The notes: generated from the sequence alone by a model not told the origin. Positions 1 through 8,541 are shown, counted from the first letter of the stretch. The stretch: 44,779 nucleotides of DNA from Prevotella sp. (GCA_022781445.1 JALETQ010000044.1:1-44779); one strand, 5' to 3'. Numbers and translations are program-made.

Positions 1-2118
1 GCGGATGAGACGGAGCCTCACACGGTTGCTCGTCGAGCCGAACACCTTGCGAAGGGCTATCTCCTTGCTGCGCTGACCGATGAAATAGGTCGACATGGCG
101 ATGAGGCCGAGCAGCGAAATCAGGATGGCGACAAACGAGAAAATGGTCAGCAGGTGTGCCATACGCGACTGTTCGCTGTAGGCGTTCTCGATCTGTTGGG
201 AGAGATAGGGGGCATCCTGCACCATGTCTTCATGATATACGCTGCGGTACACCTTCCTGACTTGCTCGAGACAGTCGCCTTCGGTCTTGACAAGTACCGA
301 ACCGACCGCTTGATCGGGCAGCTTCTTGAAGAGGTAGACAACGGCCACTTCATTGCTGTTATCGTGCGTGACGGTCATCAGCCTGAAGTCGTCGGTGATG
401 CCGGCAATGGCGTCTTCATCATAATTTTCGTTGTACCTGAAGGTGCGGGCATCGGGCTTGAGTCCCATCTTCGCATGGAAATCGGGCGTGACGAAGATGG
501 ATATCGAATCACCTTGGGTGAACTGCCTGTGTATCTTGATGCCCAGCAGCGAAAGGTAATTGTCGTCGGCATAGAAGCGTTGGCACCTCACGGGATTGTT
601 GTTGACGTAAGCCATCTGGTTGAATCCGCCCATCAAGGGAGAGCACATGCACACCGATACGCCCTTGACCGGGCCGAGCTGCAGCAGCGATTTCTTGAAA
701 AGTTCTGCCTTCCGGGCATCTGTCGGCACATTGATTTCCATCATTCCCCCGGTGTCGTAGCCCAGCGGTGCATTGATGAGGTGACGTATCTGCATGCTGA
801 AGATGAAGGCAAGGGCGATGCAGGAGATGGTGATGACGTTTTGCACGATGATGAATACCTTTCCGAACACCATCTTGGTTTGTCGCCGGAAGGTGCCTCT
901 CACCACATCGACGGGCTTCACCCTCGACATGATGAATGCCGGAAGCACACCGGCCAGCGCACCGACCACCAGCACGAATGCCGCCAGCAGTCCCAGAGGC
1001 AGGATGCCGAAGAGCGAGCGCAGGGTTATCGTGGTGTCGAGCAGGTTGTTGACCGCAGGCACGAAAGCCCATGCCAGCACTACCGACAGCACTACCGAAC
1101 AGAGGCAGAGGCAGATGCTTTCGAAGACCAGCCGCATCCTCACCTCCCATGTATGGCTGCCCAAAAGGCGACGTGTCGCCATCTCGTGCGAGCGTTGGCC
1201 GGTGAGTGCCGTCGTGAGATTGATGTAGTTCATCATCGAGAACAGCAGGATGACGATGCCGATGAAGAAGATGAAATACACCAGTGCCACGTTGCCGCGC
1301 CGGCATACGTTCGAGGAGTAGTCGGAGAAGTAGCTCGCGGAGAACGGCAGGAGGCGGAAGGTGACCTTCATCCTGAAGTTTTCTTCGTAGATAGGTTTCA
1401 GGATTTTGTTGATGTTCTGTTCGAGTTGCGCCGCATCGGTGCCGCTCTTGAGCTTCAGCACCACATCGGGTGATCCGAAGTTGCCGTTGATATCGAAGAA
1501 GTAGGGCAACTTTTCACGCAGCTGCTCATAGCGGCCGATGACATCGATGTCGGGCAACGAGGTCTCGACGGGTTTCTCGAAGACACCCTTGACGTGGAGT
1601 TTCCTGTGGTCGGCGGTGACGATGGTACCGCTCAAGGCGTTGCCGAGAGGGAAGAGCCGGCGGGCAAGCTGCGTCGAGATCATCACGTCGTCGACGGAAG
1701 CGAGTGCCGCGTCGGGGTTGCCTTCGGCCATTTCGGGATGGAAGAAGCGGCAGAAGGTGGAGTCGGCAAAGAGCATATTCACCTTCATCATGCCCCCTTG
1801 TGCGTCGACGGCTATGCGCACGTCGCCGTCGGCATAGAGGGCACAGCCCGATGCAATTTGCGGCAGCTGCTTCTGCAACAGGGGAATCACCTCGCGCGAG
1901 GTGCCGCTGAGTTTGTTTGCTTCCATCCCGGCACAGAGGCTGTAAAGGCTGTCGCCGTCCTCGATGTTGCGGTCGATGCCCGTTTCGTGAAGGTAATACA
2001 GTCCGATGAGCACCACGAACGAGAAGCTCACACTCAGTCCGAAGACATTGATGGCAGTATATACTTTGTTTCGGGAGAGAAACGTGAAGTAGGACTTGAT
2101 GTTGAAGAGAGGTTTCAT
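1..2118 (-). CDS. MacB/FtsX-like ABC transporter permease (3' end cut by window)
   Basis: Membrane component of a tripartite export system. The minus-strand frame is open from an ATG at 2118 to base 1, giving 706 codons without a stop; the family is usually around 780-800 residues, so the C-terminal end is missing. It begins MKPLFNIKSYFTFLSRNK, a cytoplasmic start followed by a first membrane helix (about residues 18-38). A large periplasmic MacB_PCD-like region follows, then an FtsX block of membrane helices near residues 280-420, a second periplasmic part, and the start of a second FtsX block. This duplicated layout is common in Bacteroidetes permeases. It starts 16 bp after the adaptor gene and is the third gene of the operon. 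No ATPase gene is in the window; one may lie beyond base 1. The substrate is unknown. Confidence 0.9.
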   Translation of the reverse strand, partial: MKPLFNIKSYFTFLSRNKVYTAINVFGLSVSFSFVVLIGLYYLHETGIDRNIEDGDSLYSLCAGMEANKLSGTSREVIPLLQKQLPQIASGCALYADGDVRIAVDAQGGMMKVNMLFADSTFCRFFHPEMAEGNPDAALASVDDVMISTQLARRLFPLGNALSGTIVTADHRKLHVKGVFEKPVETSLPDIDVIGRYEQLREKLPYFFDINGNFGSPDVVLKLKSGTDAAQLEQNINKILKPIYEENFRMKVTFRLLPFSASYFSDYSSNVCRRGNVALVYFIFFIGIVILLFSMMNYINLTTALTGQRSHEMATRRLLGSHTWEVRMRLVFESICLCLCSVVLSVVLAWAFVPAVNNLLDTTITLRSLFGILPLGLLAAFVLVVGALAGVLPAFIMSRVKPVDVVRGTFRRQTKMVFGKVFIIVQNVITISCIALAFIFSMQIRHLINAPLGYDTGGMMEINVPTDARKAELFKKSLLQLGPVKGVSVCMCSPLMGGFNQMAYVNNNPVRCQRFYADDNYLSLLGIKIHRQFTQGDSISIFVTPDFHAKMGLKPDARTFRYNENYDEDAIAGITDDFRLMTVTHDNSNEVAVVYLFKKLPDQAVGSVLVKTEGDCLEQVRKVYRSVYHEDMVQDAPYLSQQIENAYSEQSRMAHLLTIFSFVAILISLLGLIAMSTYFIGQRSKEIALRKVFGSTSNRVRLRLIR

Positions 2119-2134
2119 GAGTGGAAGATAAGCG

Positions 2135-3388
2135 TTATTTGAGGATGAGAATTTCGTTGTCCTTGTAACTTTCGTATCCGCTGACGATGACACGCTCGCC
2201 GGGTTCGAGTCCTTCGAGCACTTCGTAGTATTGCGGGTTCTGGCGGCCGATGCGTATCTTGCGGCGATAGGCTTTCTTGCCGTCCTTGTCAAGCACGAAT
2301 ATCCAGTTGCCGCCCGTGACGCTGTAGAACGTTCCTTTGGGGATCAGCACCGCCTGCTTGGACTCGCCCAGCTGCAGGTCCACATAGTAGGTCTGTCCGG
2401 TGCGGATGTTGGCGGGTCGTCTGCCGCTGAAGACGAAGTCGATCTTGAACCTTCCGTCCTTGACTTCGGGATAGACCTTCCTGACGGTGAGGCTGTAGCG
2501 TTTTCCGTTCTGTTCGAAGGTGGCGGTGAGTCCCTGATGCACGCGGTCGATGTAGTGTTCGTCGACTTTGGCTTCGACCTTATAGTCGCTCAGGTCGTTG
2601 ATGACGCCTATTTTCTGACCGGGCGAGATGCTTTGTCCCAGCTCGATGTCCAGCTGTCCCACCTCGCCGTCGATCTGCGAGCGCACGTTGAGGCGTTCCT
2701 TGCGCTGTCGGACGAGCTGCACGTTGCGCAACATCGACGACAGGTTGTCGTTCATCTGGTCCATCTGTGAACGTCGCAACTGGGCATTTTTTTGGAGTTG
2801 CCGGCGGATGAGGGCGTTTTTCCTGACCGACAGTTCATATTCTTCCTTGGCCTTGAGATAGTCCTCGCGGCTGTTGAGCTGCTCCTTTTGCAGGGCGGTC
2901 TGATGATTGTAGCTGCGTTTTTTGGCCTGCATCTCCATTTCCAGACTTGCGGCTTCGCTTTGGTTGTTGAGCCTGTCCTGCTCCATGGTGATCTGCGTGT
3001 TGCGCAACATGTTCTGTTTTTCGGCAAGCTCGCTCTCGGCATTGAGTATCTCGAGGTCGAGGTTGCTGTTGCTCAATCTTACAATGACATCACCTTTCCT
3101 GACATGCGCGCCTTCCTCGATAACCTTTTCGAGTACCACGCCACCCTCTTCGGGCGAGACTTGCACCACCTGTATGGGCACCACGTTGCCGTCGACGCTG
3201 ACATAATCGTCAAAGCGTGCTTTCTTCACGTCGCCGATGCTGAGCCCCCGGCGTTCCACTTTAAGCGTTGACGACATGTTGCCCAGTGCAAGCCATGCGA
3301 GAGCTGCCGCCAGCAGCAGTCCGCCACCCGTCCATGCCCAGTATTTCTTGGGCAGCCAATACTTTTTCTGTTTTATTTCAATGTCCAT
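2135..3388 (-). CDS. HlyD/MacA-family periplasmic adaptor
   Basis: Adaptor (membrane fusion) protein joining the inner-membrane permease to the TolC-like channel. The 417-residue protein has a short cytoplasmic N-terminus, one membrane helix (about residues 18-37), a lipoyl-like segment (VVPIQVVQVSPEEGGVVLEK), a long alpha-helical hairpin rich in Q, E, K and R (about 110-230), a second half-lipoyl segment (IDGEVGQLDIELGQSISPGQ) and a C-terminal beta-barrel and membrane-proximal region ending in LEPGERVIVSGYES. This order is that of MacA/HlyD adaptors. The ATG overlaps the last 16 bp of the upstream TolC gene, which suggests translational coupling. The permease follows at once. Confidence 0.93.
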   Translation of the reverse strand: MDIEIKQKKYWLPKKYWAWTGGGLLLAAALAWLALGNMSSTLKVERRGLSIGDVKKARFDDYVSVDGNVVPIQVVQVSPEEGGVVLEKVIEEGAHVRKGDVIVRLSNSNLDLEILNAESELAEKQNMLRNTQITMEQDRLNNQSEAASLEMEMQAKKRSYNHQTALQKEQLNSREDYLKAKEEYELSVRKNALIRRQLQKNAQLRRSQMDQMNDNLSSMLRNVQLVRQRKERLNVRSQIDGEVGQLDIELGQSISPGQKIGVINDLSDYKVEAKVDEHYIDRVHQGLTATFEQNGKRYSLTVRKVYPEVKDGRFKIDFVFSGRRPANIRTGQTYYVDLQLGESKQAVLIPKGTFYSVTGGNWIFVLDKDGKKAYRRKIRIGRQNPQYYEVLEGLEPGERVIVSGYESYKDNEILILK

Positions 3389-4698
3389 GGTCTGATACCT
3401 TTATAATAGTTTACCAATCGTTCTTTCATTTCGAGCATGAGTTTCATCTGCAGCAGGCGTATGCGGCTGTCGAGCCATGCCTGTGCCGCCGTGTGGAGGT
3501 CGAAGGTGGAGAGCATGCCTTCTTCGTACTTGCGTTGCGACAGCCGGTAAGCCAGCGCGTCGGCTTCGGCCTTCTTCTCCATCTTCACCAGCTCGCGGGC
3601 ATATCCGTTGCGGTCGAGTACGGCCTGCGCGATGTCGTCGTTGAGCTTGCGGCGGGCATCGTCGAGGTCGAGCCGGGCAGCTTCCCAGTCGGTCTTGGCA
3701 CGGCGCACCGACCGCCAGTTCGAGGGCGTGAAGACAGGTATGGACAGCGACAGGAAGATGTATTCGCCCCTGTTGTTCGCGAACTGTTTCCCGAAGGATT
3801 CTGCCCTGCCGCCGTCCCGGGAGAGATTGCGGTAATAATTGGTCGATATGCCTCCTCCGAGTTTGAGGCTCGGCAGCAGGCCTGCGCGGCTGATGAGGTA
3901 GTCGCGACGTGCCTTTTCGACTTGGTCGGCAGCCGTCCGTACCACGGGCGACACGTCCTTGAAGCGGTCGTAGATGGCTTGTGCATCATCGTTGGCCACG
4001 ACAGTGGCCACGAGGGTGGTGTCGAGGGCGAGCGAATCGCCGGCGGGGAAGTTCATTTCGGTTTTCAGGGCTGCCATCGCCAAGAGGGCATTGTTTTGCA
4101 GATGCAGCAGGTTGTAGTCGTCTTCAGCCACCTGACTTTCCATCTGCACCACGTCGGGACGTGCCTTTTCGCCCTGCTCAAACAGGGCTTGCGTCTTGCG
4201 GAGCATAGCCCGGCTGTCGGCAAGTTTGCGCTCGGCCAGCGCGATGCCCTGCCGTTGGTACACGGCCTCGACAAACTTGGCCATCACGGTCATGGCCTTG
4301 TCGTCGGCGGCTTTCTGCAGGGCTGTCTCGCCGGCGGCGCGTGCCAGCCTCGCCTTCTTGAAGGCATGGAGGGTGCGTCCGCCGTCAAAGAGTGCCACCT
4401 CGGCTCCGATGCTGTAGTAGTTCTGGAAGGTCGTGACGTTGTTGTAGGTGTTGGTGCCGGGGTCGATGTTGCGTCCCCAGTTGTACTGTGCCGATGTCTG
4501 CGCCGATACCGTGGGCAGGAAATCGAGCTTTGCGGTTTTCTCTTCATACCGGCTCTGCGCTGTCTCCATGCGCTGTTTGCGCACGCCATTGCTGTGTTCG
4601 ATGGCGTAGGCAATGCAGTCGTCCATCGTCCACCGCTGCTGTGCGAAGGCTGTCAAGCCTGCCAGTGTGCCTATTATGATACAAATGTTTCTTTTCAT
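3373..4698 (-). CDS. TolC-family outer-membrane efflux channel
   Basis: Outer-membrane exit duct of the export system. It starts MKRNICIIIGTLAGLTAFAQ, a clear signal peptide, and continues into two OEP repeats of long helices and short strands (ending KGIRPWTLK). About 441 residues, normal for the family. An in-frame ATG at 4707 would add three residues (MGC); 4698 is preferred because it gives a cleaner signal peptide. First gene of the operon TolC - adaptor - permease. The sigma-54-type promoter at 4711-4728 ends so close to the start that the mRNA leader would be only a few bases, if that promoter is real. The channel belongs to the same export machine as its two neighbours; cargo cannot be told. 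Confidence 0.92.
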   Translation of the reverse strand: MKRNICIIIGTLAGLTAFAQQRWTMDDCIAYAIEHSNGVRKQRMETAQSRYEEKTAKLDFLPTVSAQTSAQYNWGRNIDPGTNTYNNVTTFQNYYSIGAEVALFDGGRTLHAFKKARLARAAGETALQKAADDKAMTVMAKFVEAVYQRQGIALAERKLADSRAMLRKTQALFEQGEKARPDVVQMESQVAEDDYNLLHLQNNALLAMAALKTEMNFPAGDSLALDTTLVATVVANDDAQAIYDRFKDVSPVVRTAADQVEKARRDYLISRAGLLPSLKLGGGISTNYYRNLSRDGGRAESFGKQFANNRGEYIFLSLSIPVFTPSNWRSVRRAKTDWEAARLDLDDARRKLNDDIAQAVLDRNGYARELVKMEKKAEADALAYRLSQRKYEEGMLSTFDLHTAAQAWLDSRIRLLQMKLMLEMKERLVNYYKGIRPWTLK

Positions 4699-4710
4699 AC
4701 ACCCCATCTT

Positions 4711-4728
4711 CGTGCCAAAACCGTGCCA
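4711..4728 (-). promoter_or_regulatory. Candidate sigma-54 (-24/-12) promoter of the export operon
   Basis: On the minus strand the sequence reads TGGCACGGTTTTGGCACG. The invariant GG (4727-4726) and GC (4715-4714) are exactly ten bases apart, as in sigma-54 promoters, and the -24 half TGGCACG is a full consensus match; the -12 half is TGGCA instead of TTGCA. The predicted start would be near 4702, only a few bases before the ATG at 4698, which is the weak point of the assignment. A sigma-54 activator gene lies divergently 0.7 kb away, which supports it. Confidence 0.6.
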
Positions 4729-4783
4729 TACATCACATATTACACGTTATCAAGAACTTACGAAAAACCACCAAAAAGCATAT

Positions 4784-4821
4784 TGTCCAATTATTGGACA
4801 CGGCTGCCCAAATATTTGACA
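4784..4821. promoter_or_regulatory. Paired palindromes, likely activator (UAS) sites
   Basis: Two 17-bp palindromes lie side by side: TGTCCAATTATTGGACA (4784-4800, perfect 8-bp arms) and TGCCCAAATATTTGACA (4805-4821, imperfect). Their centres are 21 bp apart, about two helical turns. They sit 60-110 bp upstream of the sigma-54-like promoter at 4711-4728, where a bacterial enhancer-binding protein would dock. The likely ligand is the sigma-54 response regulator encoded at 5402-6736; this is inference. Confidence 0.6.
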
Positions 4822-4987
4822 CACCTGCACACGCCTTGCCTGTCGCAAACGATGGCCGGAAGGCAAATGAACGGCAAGCCGAAAGACTGCGTCAGGGATG
4901 ACAACACTGCCGTAACGGACGAGAAAGGGGCTTCGCCACCGCACGTACCGGGTGACTTCCAATGCCCGTTATCCCGTCGGCGGCAAA

Positions 4988-5031
4988 TTCCCAACACGTT
5001 GAAAAATATTTCCCAACACGTTGGGAAATCA
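4988..5031. repeat. Two direct repeats with 22-bp spacing, one a perfect palindrome
   Basis: TTCCCAACACGTTG occurs at 4988-5001 and again at 5010-5023, exactly 22 bp apart. The second copy is extended into a perfect inverted repeat, TTTCCCAACACGTTGGGAAA (5009-5028). Half-sites resemble those at 4784-4821 (CCAA...TTGG) but with a four-base instead of three-base centre. They may be further regulator sites for the divergent two-component genes, or a minimal member of the 22-bp-period repeat class described elsewhere in the window. The rest of 4822-5213 shows no gene or other structure I can support. Confidence 0.5.
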
Positions 5032-5213
5032 GGAAAGACGAGATAACGGGAAACCGAAGCCGCCCGAAAGGCGTGACAGACAGGACGGTATAACGGCAGG
5101 GAACGATACAGGTCCGGGGCAGGCACGCTGTACGGACAACCGCGGGAATGCCGCCTGCGCCCCTCGGGAAACCAGAAGATGCACCGCCCGATGCCACAAA
5201 ATCGGCTCCATGC

Positions 5214-5245
5214 TTGAAAGTGAACGGAAAATGAGGTATCTTTGC
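5214..5245 (+). promoter_or_regulatory. Bacteroidetes-type promoter of the two-component operon
   Basis: TTG at 5214-5216, a 20-base spacer, then TATCTTTGC at 5237-5245, matching the Bacteroidetes housekeeping promoter. Transcription would begin near 5252, leaving a leader of about 150 nt before the response regulator ATG at 5402. Confidence 0.65.
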
Positions 5246-5401
5246 AACAACCGAAGGTGCCGACAGGCTGAAATATACCAAGACAACAACCCGGCGACAC
5301 ACAAGCCCGGCGACAATTCCCGACGGCCAAGCCCGGGAACTGCGTCAAGATCAAGAAAGACATCACCGGACGGTCTGGCGACCGACGGGAAACGACACAA
5401 C

Positions 5402-6736
5402 ATGAAACAAGGAACGATACTGATTGCCGACGACAACCGCAACATTCTGACAACCGTCAAGATGCTGCTCGAAGACCGCTTCGAACGTGTCATCACCACC
5501 ACCAACCCCGAGAACATCCCGACACGATTGCGCGAGGACAGGCCCGACGTGGTGTTGCTCGACATGAACTTCCGAAGCGGCATCAACAACGGCAACGAGG
5601 GCCTGTACTGGCTCAAGGAAATCAAAAGGGCCGACGAGAACGTCGAAGTGGTGCTGTTCACCGCCTATGCCGACATCGAGCTGGCAGTGACGGGCATCAA
5701 AGAGGGGGCTTCCGACTTCGTGGTGAAACCCTTCGACAACGACAAGCTCACCGAAACGCTCCTCAACGCCTACCGCAAGAGTCACCGAAGCGACCACTCC
5801 CCTGCCCCCGCCGAAACGGAGAGCAAGATGTTCTGGGGCGACTCGCCGGCCATGTGCGACCTGCGGCTCATGGTCGAAAAGGTGGCCGTCACCGATGCCA
5901 ACATCCTCATCACGGGCGAAAACGGTACGGGAAAAGAGGTACTCGCCAACGAAATACACCGGCTGTCGAGACGCTGCCGCAACAAAATGATGCCCATCGA
6001 CATGGGAGCCGTGATGGAAACACTCTTCGAAAGCGAGCTATTCGGACACATGAAAGGGGCGTTCACCGACGCCAAGGCCGACAAACCGGGGAAATTCGAA
6101 CTCGCGGAAGGCGGCACGCTGTTTCTCGACGAGATAGGCAACCTGAGCTACAGCCTGCAGGCCAAACTGCTCACCGCCCTGCAAAGGCGGAGCATCGTGC
6201 GTGTGGGCGGCAACCGGCAAATCCCCATCGACGTGCGGCTGATATGCGCCACCAACCGCGACCTGCAGGACATGGTGAACCAAGGCTCTTTCAGAGAGGA
6301 CCTGCTCTACCGCATCAACACCATACACCTGCACCTGCCGCCGCTGCGCGAACGCCCGGGCGACATCACGGCACTGGCACGCATCTTCCTCAAAAGATAT
6401 GCGTCGATGTACAACAAGGCCGACATGGACTTCTCCGCCCGAGCCGAACGCAAAATCGAATCGCTGCCTTGGTTTGGCAACGTGCGCGAGCTGCAGCATG
6501 CAGTGGAGAAGGCTGTCATCCTGAGCAACGGCAGAACCCTCGACGACAACGACATCGACAGCGGCAACACCGTCAGGGAAAAACCGCTCGACGAGGTGAA
6601 GACGCTCGACGAAATGGAAAGGCGGCTCATCGAAAAGACCATCCGCGACTGCGAAGGAAACCTGTCACAGGTGGCTTTCCAACTGGGCATCTCCCGGCAA
6701 ACACTCTACAACAAAATCAAACGTTACGGACTATGA
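5402..6736 (+). CDS. Sigma-54-dependent response regulator (NtrC/AtoC family)
   Basis: Transcriptional activator of 444 residues. Receiver domain at 1-120 with acidic residues D10-D11, phospho-acceptor D54 (VVLLDMNF), T88 and K109. AAA+ domain at about 145-380 with Walker A GENGTGKE (172-179), Walker B FLDE (241-244) and the sigma-54 contact loop GAFTDA (219-224), a variant of GAFTGA. Fis-type helix-turn-helix at the C-terminus (LSQVAFQLGISRQTLYNK). The start MKQGTILIADD is chosen because the receiver fold begins there; the frame is open further upstream but that sequence is not receiver-like. The stop overlaps the kinase ATG (ATGA). It probably activates the divergent export operon. Confidence 0.93.
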   Translation: MKQGTILIADDNRNILTTVKMLLEDRFERVITTTNPENIPTRLREDRPDVVLLDMNFRSGINNGNEGLYWLKEIKRADENVEVVLFTAYADIELAVTGIKEGASDFVVKPFDNDKLTETLLNAYRKSHRSDHSPAPAETESKMFWGDSPAMCDLRLMVEKVAVTDANILITGENGTGKEVLANEIHRLSRRCRNKMMPIDMGAVMETLFESELFGHMKGAFTDAKADKPGKFELAEGGTLFLDEIGNLSYSLQAKLLTALQRRSIVRVGGNRQIPIDVRLICATNRDLQDMVNQGSFREDLLYRINTIHLHLPPLRERPGDITALARIFLKRYASMYNKADMDFSARAERKIESLPWFGNVRELQHAVEKAVILSNGRTLDDNDIDSGNTVREKPLDEVKTLDEMERRLIEKTIRDCEGNLSQVAFQLGISRQTLYNKIKRYGL

Positions 6737-7875
6737 CGCATTGGCTCGACATCGTTTTGATTCTCGCACTGATTGTCTTGGCGGCGGCTTACCTGCAACT
6801 GCGGAAGCGTTACCGGCGCAACATCGACAAGATTGGGTTCATGTTCAACGCTCTCGATGTGGGCGACTACACCTTCCGCTTTCCCGAAGAGGGGAAAAAA
6901 AGCGGCGAATCACAGGTCAATTCCTCGCTCAACCGCGTGAAAGCCATCCTGCAACATGCCCGAGACGAACAGATCGAACGCGAAAAATACTTCGAGCTGA
7001 TCCTCGACTCGGTCGATACGGGCATCCTTGTGGTCGACGAGGAAAGGGGCATCGTGCTGCGAAGCAACCGCGCCGCCCTCGACCTGCTGCACCTTGGAGC
7101 CGTAACCCACATCAACCAGACGAAAGAAAAGATGGCGGACTTCTCCACCCGCGAGACCCACACGGTCATCAAAAACCGGCGCGTCCGCATCATCGGCTTC
7201 AGCGACATCAAGGGAGAGCTTGCCAACCAGGAAATCGACAGCTGGGTGAAACTCATCCGCGTGCTCACCCACGAAATCATGAACACGGTGACACCCATCA
7301 TCTCGCTCAGCGACACGCTGCTCAAAAACTCGCAAGGCGAACAGCGGACGGGGCTGCAGGTCATCAGCCAAACGGGTAAAGACCTCGTGAAATTTGTCGA
7401 GAACTACCGCAAATTCACCCATGTGCCCACACCTTCGCCACGCCTGTTTTATGTCAAGCCATTCCTGCAACGCATGACCGAACTGACGAAACCGCTCCTG
7501 AAAGACGGTGTGGACATCAGCATCGACATCGAGCCGCATGACCTGCTGGCCTACTCGGACGAAGGACTCGTGAGCCGCGTGGTGAGCAACATCCTTAAAA
7601 ATGCCGCTGAAGCCGTCGACAGCAACGGACACATCGGCATCCATGCCTACACCGACGCACAGGAAGCGGTCACCATCGACATCAGCAACGACGGCGAACC
7701 GATTCCCGATGATGTGGCTTCGCATATCTTCGTGCCTTTCTTCACCACCAAAAACGGCGGCAGCGGCATCGGCCTGTCCATCTCCCGCCAAATCATGCGT
7801 GCCTGCAACGGCTCACTCGTTCTCCTCTCCGACAAGAAAACCAAGCTCACCACCTTCCGCCTCACGTTCAACTGA
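6733..7875 (+). CDS. Sensor histidine kinase, partner of the sigma-54 regulator
   Basis: 380 residues. One membrane helix (about 4-22), a short linker, a PAS-like segment (about 86-160), then the HisKA-type dimerisation region with phospho-acceptor H180 in LTHEIMNTVTP and a HATPase domain: N box NILKNAAEA (287-294), ISNDGEPIP, F box FVPFFTTK and G box GGSGIGLSIS (342-351). There is only one N-terminal helix and no periplasmic sensor domain, so the signal is sensed in the membrane or cytoplasm. The ATG overlaps the stop of the response regulator (ATGA), so the two are co-translated. The last codons (TTC AAC TGA) form the first unit of the 22-bp repeat array that follows. Confidence 0.93.
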   Translation: MTHWLDIVLILALIVLAAAYLQLRKRYRRNIDKIGFMFNALDVGDYTFRFPEEGKKSGESQVNSSLNRVKAILQHARDEQIEREKYFELILDSVDTGILVVDEERGIVLRSNRAALDLLHLGAVTHINQTKEKMADFSTRETHTVIKNRRVRIIGFSDIKGELANQEIDSWVKLIRVLTHEIMNTVTPIISLSDTLLKNSQGEQRTGLQVISQTGKDLVKFVENYRKFTHVPTPSPRLFYVKPFLQRMTELTKPLLKDGVDISIDIEPHDLLAYSDEGLVSRVVSNILKNAAEAVDSNGHIGIHAYTDAQEAVTIDISNDGEPIPDDVASHIFVPFFTTKNGGSGIGLSISRQIMRACNGSLVLLSDKKTKLTTFRLTFN

Positions 7876-8064
7876 CCTTCATGCCGCCTTCAAATACCTT
7901 TCTTACGGCATTCAACCAATCTGATTTCCATACTCAACCGATCTCTTCTCCATATTCAACCGCCCTCCGTCAAACATCCGACCGAGTTTCTTTCTTCAAT
8001 CCATCCCCCCCCTTTCTCCATCCAACCGCTATCCTCTCTTCATCCCATCGCCCTGTGGAGAGTA
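7867..8064. repeat. 22-bp-period tandem repeat array, nine degenerate units
   Basis: Nine consecutive 22-bp units start at 7867, 7889, 7911, 7933, 7955, 7977, 7999, 8021 and 8043. They share a start like TTCAACCGATCT and a pyrimidine-rich second half ending in CCA or TTCA. Units differ from each other by several bases but spacing never slips. The first unit includes the stop codon of the kinase gene. The array lies between convergent genes (kinase on plus, ferredoxin on minus). There are no unique spacers, so it is not a CRISPR array. The remainder to 8189 shows nothing else. Confidence 0.8.
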
Positions 8065-8184
8065 TCGAAAGAGGCTTCGGTTCATCTTCCTTGAAAACAA
8101 ATGTTTCCACACATCAATCGCTCTTCGGGTTCTCCAAACATGAAAAGGGAAAACACCGAAACAAGAAAAGCCGAACAACGACAA

Positions 8185-8219
8185 AACAAAAGAGCGACAT
8201 CCCGAAGGATATCGCTCTT
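8185..8219 (-). terminator. Intrinsic terminator of the ferredoxin gene
   Basis: Stem AAGAGCGACATCC (8190-8202) pairs with GGATATCGCTCTT (8207-8219) with one wobble and a four-base loop. Read on the minus strand the loop is TTCG and the stem is followed by TTGTTTTG. It lies about 30 bp after the ferredoxin stop. Confidence 0.85.
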
Positions 8220-8247
8220 GTATGTGATTTGATTCAATCAACGCCTA

Positions 8248-8415
8248 TCAGGGAAGGCTGATAGCTTCAGACGGGCAAACGTCTGCGCAAGTACCGCATT
8301 CGGTGCAAACGTCGGGATTGATGGAATACTTTGCGCCCTCAGAGATTGCTTCAACGGGGCATTCGTCGATACATGAACCGCAAGCGATGCAGTCGTCACC
8401 AATTACATAAGCCAT
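8248..8415 (-). CDS. Small 2[4Fe-4S] ferredoxin
   Basis: A 55-residue electron carrier, MAYVIGDDCIACGSCIDECP at the N-terminus. Two cluster motifs are complete: CIACGSCIDECP (residues 9-20) and CTECGTCADVCP (37-48), with the conserved proline after the fourth cysteine of each. This is the length and pattern of clostridial-type bacterial ferredoxins, which serve pyruvate:ferredoxin oxidoreductase, Rnf and similar anaerobic enzymes. It has its own promoter (8472-8507) and terminator (8185-8219), so it is monocistronic. Confidence 0.95.
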   Translation of the reverse strand: MAYVIGDDCIACGSCIDECPVEAISEGAKYSINPDVCTECGTCADVCPSEAISLP

Positions 8416-8471
8416 AGTTTTCTTGATTTTTATTGTTTATAAATGTTCTTGTATACCAACTTTTGGTTGCT

Positions 8472-8507
8472 GCAAAGATACGACATATTTTTAATATACC
8501 TACAAAA
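8472..8507 (-). promoter_or_regulatory. Promoter of the ferredoxin gene
   Basis: On the minus strand, TTTTG (8507-8503), 22 bases, then TATCTTTGC (8480-8472). Good match to the Bacteroidetes consensus; the leader to the ATG at 8415 is about 50 nt. Confidence 0.75.
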
Positions 8508-8541
8508 GGGGATGCTTTTTTTTGAAAAATTGTAGGCTCAC

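Noticed and set aside
154..1473. Plus-strand open frame of over 400 codons at the left edge
   Set aside because: It is the complement of the MacB/FtsX-like permease frame, which is continuous and membrane-protein-like.
3268..5046. Long plus-strand open frame of nearly 600 codons
   Set aside because: It is antisense to the TolC gene; the opposite strand gives a full TolC-family protein with signal peptide, while this frame has no recognisable domain.
5021..5401. N-terminal extension of the sigma-54 regulator
   Set aside because: Open in frame but crosses the palindrome and promoter, and is not receiver-like; receiver domain begins at 5402.
7867..8064. CRISPR array
   Set aside because: Units are contiguous and degenerate with no unique spacers, and no cas genes are in the window.
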